64,000 bases of DNA. Origin: Odontesthes bonariensis. Taxonomy: Eukaryota; Chordata; Actinopteri; Atheriniformes; Atherinopsidae. Shown here piece after piece: positions 21,901-32,023 of the stretch (positions are counted from its first letter, which is position 1; each line of letters begins with the position of its first letter). Under the pieces are notes generated by a model, which did no database searches, was not told where the DNA came from, and saw nothing but the letters and a program-made list of their open reading frames with translations. The DNA lies in the NCBI RefSeq assembly GCF_027942865.1, contig NC_134510.1, positions 37,565,663-37,629,662 on the forward strand, read 5' to 3'. Made by a program: the position numbers and the translations under genes.

Positions 21901-24900
21901 CACTAAAGTAGCGAGATATGAGACTGATTATTAATTGAAATATTAACTTAACAACCCAGAATCATGGGGCAGTCTGTGGCGTAGTTGGTAGCAGGCGCCT
22001 CATGTACATGAGGCAATAGTCCTCGCTGCAGCTGGCCCCGGTTCGAATCCCACATATGCATATCTTAACAAGTTGTGGTGTTTTCAGAATCATCGAGACA
22101 AATGTTTTAAGCTGGGCATACACTGTGCGATTTTTGGCCCGATGTCAACAAGATTTTCACTCGTGCGACTATTTTGGAGATCGGGCCGAGTTTTGCCTCA
22201 ATCGTGCGTCTCGCATTGTGTAGTATACATAGGGTAACGACAAACGATTAAGCCCTCCCGACCACCTCCCGATCGATCGGATGAAAATCAAACTTGTTTG
22301 AAATCCTGGTCGCCCCTCGTGAGGCTCTCGCACAGTTGAAGCAGTTGCACGAGCCGATTGACCTCATCCTGTCACACTACGCATGCGCGAACATAGATAC
22401 GGAAGAGAAAATTTTCATCAGAAGAAGAAGAAGACAACAGAACAGAACTTCCGGCTTCTTCTTCTTGCAGTTCCGGACAGTCCGACCGCGTCCGATGTGT
22501 CGTGTAGTGTGAGCAGCCAGATCGCATCAGACCATCGGATCGTACAGTGTGAGAACAGGAATCATGAGCTGTGACGTTTTAACCCCTGCGATTCACTTGT
22601 ACGTATGAGCAGCAGCTGAATACTGCGATTGAAAACAAATCGCACAGTGTATGCCAGCTTTATGAGACGGAAGAAACAGAGAAATAGAGTTTCTTTGTTT
22701 TATCCAAAATCTATAAACGTTAGAACAGATCGCCTTACAAACACACCCAGGCAGACATCACAACAGTTTCAGGCATATCATTGGCTGAAAGCGTAGCGTA
22801 AGCCTACGTCACACCCCGCGATTCGAAATCCAGAGTAAAGAAAAAAGATTTGAGACAGAAGAGAATGAAATGAAGAAGTTTTCAGAATGATGCGGCAGAG
22901 AAGGAATGAATCATGAAGAAGCAAGTTAAGAACAGAGAAGAAGATGAAGACTAAGACAGGATAGAAAGATGAGGAAGAAGAAGAAAATCCGAACATAGAA
23001 AGAAACAGAATGAAGTAGTCTAAAGATAAACGCTTTCTGTGTTTTTGTTCGTCCATCGTCATCCTTGCTTTTTATGTTGCACGTTTTTAACCTCCGCTGC
23101 TGCACGTCATCACATAGTTTTAAATGAATCCAAGATGTCAGTCTTTAGCTACAAACAGTACGCAAACCTAAACTATTTGAGTAAAACCGGTACCTCTCCA
23201 TTCACCCATATTTTATTTTTACATGTGTTTTATATAATCACCCATATTCAACGCATATCTCCTGTTTGTTTTAAGGTCCATGTCTTTTTAATAAAAACTA
23301 TATATATATAGATATATATCTATATATCTATATATATATAGATATATATATAGATAGTTGTTCTTTTTGCGCCTTGATGCCATTTTCATGACTCAATACT
23401 CAACTTTTCCTGGAACATTTTGGGCGTGGAGTATGCAAATGTACTATCCTCGTGCACTTAAATACGCCCAGGTGTGATTCATCATTTACGCAGGTCGTTA
23501 ACACACACAAGTTAAGAGCGTTTGTTGAATCTGACGTGGCGTGTTCATACGAGACCTTCTTACGAAAAAAGTGAGAGAAATTTAGAATAAAAACACGAAA
23601 ATGTTCTTGCATGAGGCCCAATGTTCCTCAGAGAAAGATTGGAAGGGATTTGCATATTTCTCCCCCTACAGAGCAGAATATCAGGAGTTTCAGTGTGTAA
23701 AGGACCAGGGAGCGAGCCTAAGCTGGACACCCGTGATCTCTGATCCCTCAGACGGCGCTGCATCAAGAACCCTCATTCAGTCACAAATTTCATTTTAAAG
23801 AAACTTTAAACAGGATAAAAAGTTTTGAATTTACCATCTTATCAACAACATTTGGGTGTTTTTTGATTAAGTATTATGTTGTTAAATGGCTTTATTATGT
23901 ACTTACGTTTGTCAGGGCAGAATTCCTTCACCGGAAAGCTGTTGAACGTCAGGATGACTCCCAGCGTCCAGTTGAGGTCGTCTTTCTGTCTGTTCAGGTG
24001 CTTAGTCTGATTTTCTAAGTTTCCAATCTCCACCGTCATCAGTTCGGTCCGATTCTTTAGGACTCTATTGTCAGCGGTCAACTGTTCGGTCTGGTTCTTT
24101 AGGACTCTATTGTCAGCGGTCAACTGTTCGGTCTGGTTCTTTAGGACTCTAATGTCAGCGGTCAACTGCTCGGTCTGATTCTTTAGGACTTCCATCAGCT
24201 GCTGGTTTTCTGCACTGAGGTTTGCTTCCTGTTTGTTCATTCCCATGATAACTGTGAACGAAAAGAGAGAGCACATCAGTCAGTCAATTAGTCAATATAT
24301 GTCATATTTTCAGTTGATATGTCGATAATGCTACAGTGTAAACATCTGTTTTGTGCAGGGGAGTAAATACGTGAAATTACAGTAACAGGTATGTGTGAGC
24401 CCTAACCATGTATTTAGTACCATGCATGCGTGACCATGTGTTTTAAACCATTTAGGCCTAAAAGGCCTGGAAAAGAATGCCTGTAAAACCTATGGGCGAT
24501 TTCAGAAAGACCCCCTAAAACCTGAAGTTTTTCTGGAAATTCAGCAATTGTGTCAACGCCTACTAAATGATTGATTTCTCAGCCTCTGTAGCAGATAGAA
24601 ACAAAATTCAAAAAGTATTTGAGAGCTTACACCTGTGGCTTTGTTTGGAAACTGAGTTAATTTACATACACCTTCACGAAAATAGAAAATGTAAAAAGTA
24701 AAGTGCAGGAACAGCACTATTTTCAATTAGAAAACAGTAATAAAATAAAATTTCATTTTATATTTAAATTATTTATTGGGGGTCCTAGCAGCGAAGCTGC
24801 AGGAACCCATTGGATTAGTAGCTTTTCTTATTATTATTCATCCGTTTCTGCTGCAATTGAAGTCTATGGCAGCCCCATTAACACTATGGTAAAAAGTTGT

Positions 24901-27900
24901 GAAATTTGGCACACGTAATCAGCCAAGTGCCAAAGCCAAAGTCAAGAGTTTTCATGCCCCAAGAGCTTACTCTCTAGCGCCACCAACACGCCAAAGTTCA
25001 AAGTGCATTCAGCTTAATAACTTTGGACTACTTGGTCTATGACGTCAATTTGCATATGCCTAGATTTTCCGCCATTTTGAATTTTATCAAAAAGCTTAAA
25101 AAAGCATTTCAAGTCACAGAGATTGTCCAATCGTCACGGAACTTGGCATATAGACTCTTAAGACCAACCCGCACAAAAGTTATCGTGTGGAATTTTGAAT
25201 TAGGCTTCCGATTTTCCATAAAAGCCAATCAAACTCGAGGTTGACGCCATCAAACCGGAAGTGAGGTCATATCTTGGCAAACATTTGACGTTATGACGTC
25301 AAACTCATAACACAGACTCCAGACTGCTAAGGTAAGAGGCCCAAGAAGTTTGGTGACGTTTGGCCTATAGGTGGCGCTATATGTAGCAAAAATGCATTTT
25401 TGCTCATATCTTTGGACCCCTTGGTCCAAATCTCACAAATGATGGAACAAATGGAATCCCTGGATGAGGACGAGGTCAACGCACTTAATGACGTCATCTG
25501 CGCTATCTTGGATTTCCCGCCATTTTGAATTTAATCGAAAACCTTCAAAACGCATTTCAGGCCACTAAGTTTGTCCAATCTCCACGGGACTTGGCACATA
25601 GAATCTTAAGACCAAGCCGCATATGATTTATCACGTGGATTTTTTTATTTCACTTCCATTTAACCATGGCAGCCAATCAAACTCTACGCCGACGCGCAAA
25701 CGGGACAGTTGGTTGTATCTCTGCGATGCATTGATGTATCAATGCCAAACTTGGTGCATGGACTCACGACGCCTTCCTGAGCAGCCCAAGCCTTGCTTAT
25801 TGTGCCGTTCTGCTAGGACCCCCACATTGCTGCTTGCAGCTATATTTTATCTATTTATTTTATCGCCAGTAATCTCTTCGTACTGGCAGCACAAGGAGCC
25901 CATACACATTTCAATAAACGTTTTCATCTCCGGCACAGTTACGTATGACCACCTTGCCATCTTTGCTCGAGCTGGAGTCTGAAATACCTGCTCACTGTAT
26001 CTATTCGTCTCGGAAACGAGATGCGCCCAAAGCTCCTCAGTAAAAATATGATTAAATGCCTGCAACGGTGTGGCATCTGCAGGTAAACCGACTTTCACCG
26101 CTGGTGTGCGGTTGACATCTCTCCGTCGATTACGGTGGTAATTGTCAGTCTTCCGCTCACATTCAAACTCCTCACAATCGCTCCCGTCTGAAATGTCTTC
26201 CCACTGAAAGTCCTCCATGCTTGTTCGATGTAACTTAACTTCAAAACAATGACACGAGGAACATGACGACACTCTCACGTGTCCATTATAATGCATTTAA
26301 TTGGCGCAGAGGTCAATAATTGGTGCAAAACAACCTTATACATGAAAAAAGACGTGTACGCTTTCTCGGCCTTAAAGGTAGAATAACGCAACAGCGCCCC
26401 CGGCTTTAAAGGTAGAAATGCGGCAACGCTTTCCCGGCCTCAATGGGTTAAACATGTCGCAGGTGAAAGCGTCAACATGCAGAAACATGTGACGGGTAAA
26501 GTCATCATGTATTTGAGAGTTTTCTAGCTCATGTTTAGTTTTGCCATTGTTTTCCCCACAGTTTCTCTTTCCTCAGTCACCATGTTCAGGTCATTAGTTT
26601 CACTCACATCACCTGCACTCATTCACTCATCAGTGCCCACAGTACTTAGGTTCCCTGTTTTCTCTCAGTCATGGTGAGATCCTTGCACATTCACCCTTCA
26701 TGCCAAGTTAAGCTAAGCTAAGCATAGTCTTTTGTTTTTCCAAGTCATGTTCTTGGTTTTGTCTTGGTCATGTTTTGTTTTCATGATACGCCTCGCAAAC
26801 CCACGTATCATAACGCTGTGTGTCCGTGCAGACAAAAGGAAAATGAGTTTGCCTAACATGGAAAGTTATTTTAGCAACTGTTGTGAAAACGTAGTATTAT
26901 ACATTCTGCTATTGGTATTTACCACAAGAGGCAGAGTGTGTCATAAATAAATACAATAAAGTATCAATAAAATGTAATTCCAGGATACAGTACCCATCAA
27001 AAACATCTGCACACATCTGCACTCCATAAGAGGGGATTTAAAGGATAAGACCGTTTTTTTGACATTGGGCCCTTGATTTCACATTATAACATGATGTTCT
27101 ACTCACCCCTGCTTGTTGTTGAACATTTGGAGCTGTTCCAAAGATATTCGAGAGGCGTCTGGCTGCTCTCTTGAGATATTCGGCCATGAAACGGTTTCCT
27201 ATGGGCAAGCTTATACAGGCACAAACTATGCTGTTAATAATTTATTAATTACTCTACACTAGCACTGATAACGTGGAGGTGCGTCGCTTACTTAAAAAAA
27301 TCCGGGTTACTGTAATTTTGATTTTTTTTGTCGTAAAGTGGGTGTTACTGACGTCCTCGTCGTGCTACTGCCACAGGCAGCCCACAGACCTGCTGCCTGT
27401 TTATTCATTCGGCTAAAATTCAAAATTAGTAACCCGGATTTTTTTTAGTAAGCGACGCACCTCCGCGTTATCAGTGCTAGTGTACAGTAATTAATAAATT
27501 ATAAACAGCATAGTTTGTGCCTGTATAAGCTTGCCCATAGGAAACCGTTTCATGGCCGAATATCTCAAGAGAGCAGCCAGACGCCTCTCGAATATCTTCG
27601 GAACAGCTCCAAATGTTCAACAACAAGCAGGGGTGAGTAGAACATCATGTTATAATGTGAAATCAAGGGCCCAATGTCAAAAAACCGGTCTTATCCTTTA
27701 AATCCAAACTCCAAACATATGCCGAGCACTTACAGTCCTCTGCTTTTTAGTCAAACAGCCTTAAAAATGCATTTTTTTCTTTGTATTTTGCCTAATTTCC
27801 CTGCTGACTTTCTAATATTCATAATAAGTTAAACATCTTATAGGTTTAAACACATTAAATATAACGAAATGTTGTGGTTATAAAGGATGAGACGGCACCA

Positions 27901-30900
27901 GTTTACATTTAAATAACAGCATCCTCAGGTGGTCGAAGTAATAAAGTTTATAACTCTAACTGCCGGAATATTCTCATAGACATGACAATTAAGATCCCTT
28001 AACCTTAAAAAAGTGCTTATTTCAATCTCTAATTATCAGGACCTTTTTATTAAGAACCTTTAGAGTTTAGGTGTTAACTTTAACCCTTTCTCTGAAAGCA
28101 ATACAGTCAAACTAACAGATCCAAACCCAGAGCATAAAATACATAACAGATCTCTTTGCTTTGTCTTTTTGCTGATACAAATTTGATGTAAGCTGTTGCA
28201 ATCGTTTATTAAAGTTTAGTACTGAAATGGAACTCACTGTAGATGGCCATCGCCACGATGGTCACTGCCAGGACAACGCAAAGTATCCCCAAACACACCA
28301 GCAACAGACGAGAGTGACAGCAAGCAGCTGCTTCAACTTCTGCTTGGAACAAAAAAAAGAGACTCAACATTATTGTGGAAAGTTTACTGAAAATGATCCA
28401 CTGAACAAGAACGATTTCTCTTCCATAGACGATAAAACAGTCTGACATGAAACAATTATCCCCTTTTTCATCAAGTAAGTTATCTTCATCCATCCATCCA
28501 TTCTCTATACCCTTTAATCAGTCGGTCGGGTCATGGGGGGGCTGGAGCCTATCCCAGCGGCGGGGTACACCCTGCAGGTCGCCAGTCCATCACAGGGCCC
28601 CACAGAGACAAACGAGACAAACATCCACACACACGCAGTGGGTCTACATGATGAGATTAATTGGATTACAGCTATAGTTGGGTTATGCTCCTTATCTGAG
28701 CAAGGGTAATTCTCCTTGGATATATGGCGGTGAATTAATGGGATCAGAGGCACAAAGCGTGTCATACCCCGGTATGATAGGTGGCACTGTACCCATTCCA
28801 ACTGTTGCTAATAGAGCCACTTCCTGTTGACCTCTTCACCACCAACAACAACAACAACAAACTCAGGCATTGGAGAAAGATGGAGAACGCAGAGCCAGAT
28901 GAAGCTACGTCCCTCTACATTTGGTCTGTGATGAGCTGCTTGTTGCACAAACTCGATGCCCAACGGAGCATTCTCCATCGCGTTGTTTGTTTCTTTCTGA
29001 CGGCGACAACAACAGGAATATCGTCTCCTTTGACTTCCGGGTCACGACCCCGGGAAAACATCTGGAGCATGCGCAGAACGCAAAGTCTGATTCACCACGT
29101 GCTTCAGCGTCTACAAGCAGGTTTAGAGTGACTTTCAACCCAGTTATCTCGGGGTCTGAATCCGATCCAGTTCTTAGTCAGATTAAGGTGTCTACATGCA
29201 CTTAATAACTCAGTCTTATTGTAATTTAGCCCTTAATCCGATTTTTACAGTGCCATGTAACCCCACTGATGCTCTCCAAGGGACAGTTTTTAGAGACATC
29301 AATTAAGCTAACATGCATGTTTTTGGACAGTGGGGGGAACCCGGGGTACCTGGAGAGAACCCACGCAACCTGGAACCCTCTCGCTGTGAGGTGACGGTGC
29401 TAACCACTACACCACGTGCAGCTGTAATCTCTGTACATTCTGCTATCAGAACACACTGCAACTTACTCTGCTTTAAGAAACTGAATACAAACAGACCAAA
29501 CACAAGCAAATACGGAGTCTCTAACTTAGAGCTCATTTCTGGATTTGGCTGCGTTTTTTCTAAAAATTGTGTCTGAATGCTCTTCTTTGTTAGACTGTGT
29601 GAGTCACTGTCAATATAACTCCAGATGTTTCTGTCTTTCTTTGTGTCAGAAGCCTCCTGACAGCCACAATAACATACATTTAGGGTTATCTTAGACATCT
29701 TAAATAAAATTGCTTTCATTATTCTCAGGGTTGGCATCATCAAAGAGCCTACTTGAAACATTAGTTTCTTCTTTTGTTGATAAGATATATTGTACGGTTC
29801 AGCAAAATTGAATAACTTACTTGATAAAGGAGTTGCAAGCTCTTTAGGGTTCACTTCAGAAATAACTGCCCGGTCCTCCTTTTCCTCTGTGTCACAACAA
29901 CAACATGATAAATGGAAAAGAAAGAGCTGAATGAATGGATTCATCAGGATTCTTCACAGCACCAGTGATCCCATCCAACAAACAGCACAACGGTAACAAC
30001 CCCGGTGTCTAAAAGCTGGGACTGCGTAGTAAAATCTATATAACAACAGAATGCAGTGACCTGCAAATCCCATAAACAGATAGTTTATTCTAAAAAACAA
30101 CGAAAGGTTCATAAAGGTTAATTTCCTCTTTTGTTATTTTGTTGAGGATGACATTAGAAGTCCTTGATTGTTGAGTCAAATACCAGAAAAGAAGAGTTAG
30201 AAAGTATCTGTCCAAAAAATGACCATCATCAGCATATATGTATTAAATATATACGTATATATTTTTAATTCCTCTGTACATTTTTAATTCTATACAAATG
30301 TTTAATTTCTCTGCTAAAGTTTAATTTTGCTACAAACGTTTAACTTAATTTCTCTGTACACATTTAAATTTACATCTTATCTCAGGTCAATTTCAACATA
30401 CAATATGGTTACTGTGTTATAAGTTAATTCTAATGTATGTTATGTTTCTGCTTCTGGTAACAGCTCCAATAAACAGCTCCACAAAGAGAAGAGGAAGCAA
30501 CATGGTAATGAGTTTGTTCTGCTGTTGTTTTGCATATTTCATTAAGTTATGTAAATTATATATTTTGTAGTCGCAGGCACCTGTTTTACTAAGAATTTTT
30601 TTAGTTCCACGACTAAATAAACTGGCAGGTCCTTATTTTTTTTTCTATGTGACAGAAGGAGGAATATGAAGAATGGATAAAAACAGTTGAATTCAACAGC
30701 ATCACCGTGTTGCCTTGGATCTCAAGACAGAGTTTTGAAACAGTAACCGAAAAGCTCTAAAACAGAAAGAAGAGCAACATCAGAAAGTTTGTTTCTGTTA
30801 TCTATCATCTATTATCTATTATAATCTTATAATTATATCTCTATTATCTGAGTTTGTTCTGTTTCAGACAGATAACTCACTAAGTTTAGTAGCTGCAGAC

Positions 30901-32023
30901 TCTTGAAGCTTCACCACAGAATAAATCGTCTGCTCTTCTTCTTTGTCTGTATCCCAAAACATAACAATACGAAAAGATGTTTACAGACAGTGAAATCAAT
31001 GTATTCACAAGCACTCATCACAGTTGTACCTGTTGGGAAAAACACCCGAACTCTTTACATGCAGATTTAAAGACAAAGCAGCAACAAATGCATTCAATGC
31101 AGCGTCACATACACTGCTGAACTAGATCTGAAGACCGGAGGAAACGTTACAAGTATTTTGCATTTCGCGCTGGTGGAACCGTAACCGGGTAGTAGTTATA
31201 GCCTCAAAATGCAAAAAGAAGAAGCAGCAGCAAGAGAGCAAGAAATAGAATTGATAATTTATTGAAAACTGCATTTAAACTCAAACAGGCTGTTGATCAG
31301 CTGATCAAAAGTGTACGAACACAGTCTAATAACCCTCAGGATCTGAAAAAAAGGCGTTTAAAATGACTGTTAATCAACGGACAACTTAGAAGAAACTTAA
31401 GGAGTATATATAAATATATATGAAAATCGATGAGTCATTATTGATGTGCTGCAGCGGGGCGCGTCGATGATGTCATCCCAGAAGATGCGTGCGTAGAAAG
31501 CCGCCTATAAGCCCCCCGATAGCCCCCAAGAACAACAACACGGCAGCTCTGAGCAAACAGTGCAACAGTACGCGTTCATTCATTCATTGGTGTTAAAGTA
31601 TTGGTGAAATAAAGACAGATAATGCCTTATTTAGAGGCTGTATTGTCTCTGCCCTGTTCTCTCCCGTTATATGGATATACGCTGATCTCCAGTGATCTAA
31701 ATATCTTCAGAAGGACGCCGACTTTCACCAAACTGTTATCAGTGATTAGATGAACGTGTTTTATGCCAGAAATAAGGTCCAGGTTTAAAATAACCAAACT
31801 TCCCCTTTAAGAAAGATCTATCCATGTGTCCATCCAGAAAAAGATAACCACAGAATATTAAAATCAGTAGGTTTGGACCGTAATTCTTCCATACAGAGCA
31901 CCTTTAAAGATGCATAAAATGCCAAATAAATCATTAAACCCAGAAAGGAAGGAGTCTTTTACCTTTTGGAGCTGAAGCAACCTTTCTTAAAACCAGTGTG
32001 GCATAATTGATTTCCTCTTCCAT
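18958..32023 (-). CDS. C-type-lectin-like receptor copy 2, complete seven-exon frame
   Basis: Type II membrane receptor; exons 31963-32023, 29821-29886, 28238-28339, 23907-24251, 19546-19700, 19336-19451 and 18958-19099 sum to 987 bases (328 residues plus stop), with consistent phases and GT/AG borders. The cytoplasmic tail starts MEEEINYATLVLRK, with INYATL fitting the ITIM consensus. One TM segment follows (LLLVCLGILCVVLAV). The neck has three LKNQTEQLTAD repeats plus divergent ones, with six N-x-T sequons. The lectin domain has the long-form CQPCQGGW start, YC, the WIGL motif, FWIDGR and FICE. It lacks the second and third canonical cysteines and the EPN/QPD and WND Ca-site motifs, as in NK-type domains. 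The family looks like teleost ILLR/KLR/CD209-type receptors; the ligand is unknown. Confidence 0.85.
20611..20880 (+). pseudogene. Harbinger transposase (HARBI1-like) N-terminal fragment
   Basis: Reads FRLPRTVLLQICSLLEPQL, then a PPHVQ...FGFLATGTFQ stretch, then GDRSGVSQSSVIHAL, characteristic of the N-terminal part of PIF/Harbinger nucleases (HARBI1 family). The frame is cut at about 20885, where repeat X begins. The DDE catalytic core is absent. Confidence 0.8.
20910..21915. repeat. Dispersed repeat X, short copy
   Basis: Direct partner of 10765-12460 (see that entry) with a shorter core lacking the MITE. Its left border coincides with the truncation of the Harbinger transposase ORF, so it probably inserted there. 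The (TA)n tract at 21818-21842 corresponds to that at 12335. Confidence 0.6.
21963..22055 (+). mobile_element. tRNA-derived SINE fragment
   Basis: Contains box-A-like gtggcgtagttggtagcag and box-B-like GGTTCGAATCC spaced as in a tRNA head. It closely matches the fuller SINE at 58175-58365. It lacks a tail region and cannot fold as a functional tRNA. Confidence 0.7.
22110..22659. mobile_element. PIF/Harbinger-type MITE with TTA target duplication
   Basis: Ends AGCTGGGCATACACTGTGCG and CGCACAGTGTATGCCAGCT are inverted repeats, flanked by TTA on both sides (22107-22109 and 22660-22662). The interior has scattered cgatcgg-type motifs and no coding capacity. Confidence 0.8.
24780..25845. mobile_element. 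Repeat with GGGGTCCTAGCAG ends inserted in piggyBac
   Basis: Left end ggggtcctagcagcgaagctgcagg; right end reads tctgctaggacccccacattgctgc, an inverted counterpart. ATTTATT occurs at both flanks (about 24773 and 25852), a possible target duplication. The interior holds repeated wording (gccattttgaatttaatc, ttggcacatag, caagccgca) in two diverged copies about 450 bases apart, typical of an abundant fish repeat. No ORF. Confidence 0.6.
25850..26296 (-). pseudogene. piggyBac transposase N-terminal fragment (PGBD-like)
   Basis: From the ATG at 26296 or that at 26218 (MEDFQWEDISDGSDCEEF): an acidic leader and then a PADATPLQAFNHIFTEELW segment. EMKTFIEMCMG follows, matching the start of the PGBD transposase domain (DUF4772/DDE_Tnp_1_7). 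The ORF runs directly into the inserted repeat at about 25850, losing all catalytic aspartates. Confidence 0.75.
26455..26790. repeat. Dispersed repeat A, inverted copy
   Basis: Reverse complement of 15800-16130: shares cacttcatgcc/ggcatgaag, gtcatgttttg and tcattcactcat segments. Non-coding. Confidence 0.55.
27030..27710. mobile_element. Long foldback element
   Basis: Arms of about 285 bases (27035-27322 and 27418-27708) are nearly perfect inverted repeats, starting ggatttaaaggataagaccg and ending in its complement, around a 95-base loop. Shared inner words include gcgtcgcttact and gaaacggtttcctatggg. The arms have no coding content. It lies in the large intron of lectin copy 2 and is absent from copy 1. 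Confidence 0.9.
28490..29430. repeat. SINE-like repeat of copy 2, interrupted
   Basis: Same repeat as 2236-2530 in copy 1; here it is split by the element at 28636-29268. The uninterrupted copy 1 version is a natural empty site. Confidence 0.7.
28636..29268 (+). mobile_element. CAGTGGG-ended DNA element with short ORF
   Basis: Starts CAGTGGGTCTACATGATGAG and ends TGCCATGTAACCCCACTG, an inverted pair. Contains a short plus-strand ORF (start MENAEPDEATSLYIW at about 28880) related to that at 5562-5747. It interrupts the SINE-like repeat in the lectin intron, so it inserted after the duplication or was precisely lost from copy 1. No matching flanking duplication was identified. Confidence 0.6.
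30120..30880. other. Intronic AT-rich sequence, nothing recognised
   Basis: Lies between exon 2 of copy 2 and the alternative exon 2'. Short repeats of (t)tttaatttctctg type occur at 30240-30370. No ORF, terminal repeat or splice-flanked exon found. Confidence 0.5.

Larger units (their letters stand above)
20270..23632 (+). mobile_element. PIF/Harbinger element with nested insertions
   Basis: Inverted ends AACATTGGGCCTCATGCA (left, about 20269) and TGCATGAGGCCCAATGTT (right, about 23610-23632) enclose a Harbinger transposase remnant and later insertions (repeat X copy, SINE, MITE). It lies in the intron between the neck and first lectin-domain exon of copy 2. Confidence 0.7.
24447..26447 (-). 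mobile_element. piggyBac element at TTAA, split by another repeat
   Basis: TTAA flanks both ends (24443-24446 and 26448-26451). Termini ACCATTTAGGCCTAAAAGGC and (reverse strand) CCCATTGAGGCCGGGAAAGC are a related pair, as expected for piggyBac inverted repeats. The transposase N-terminus lies at the right end; a separate repeat (24780-25845) occupies the middle. Located in the intron between neck and TM exons of lectin copy 2. Confidence 0.7.

Noticed and set aside
21970..22045. Possible tRNA gene
   Set aside because: Box A and box B are present but stems do not pair and it is one of two diverged copies with a SINE body; called a SINE fragment.
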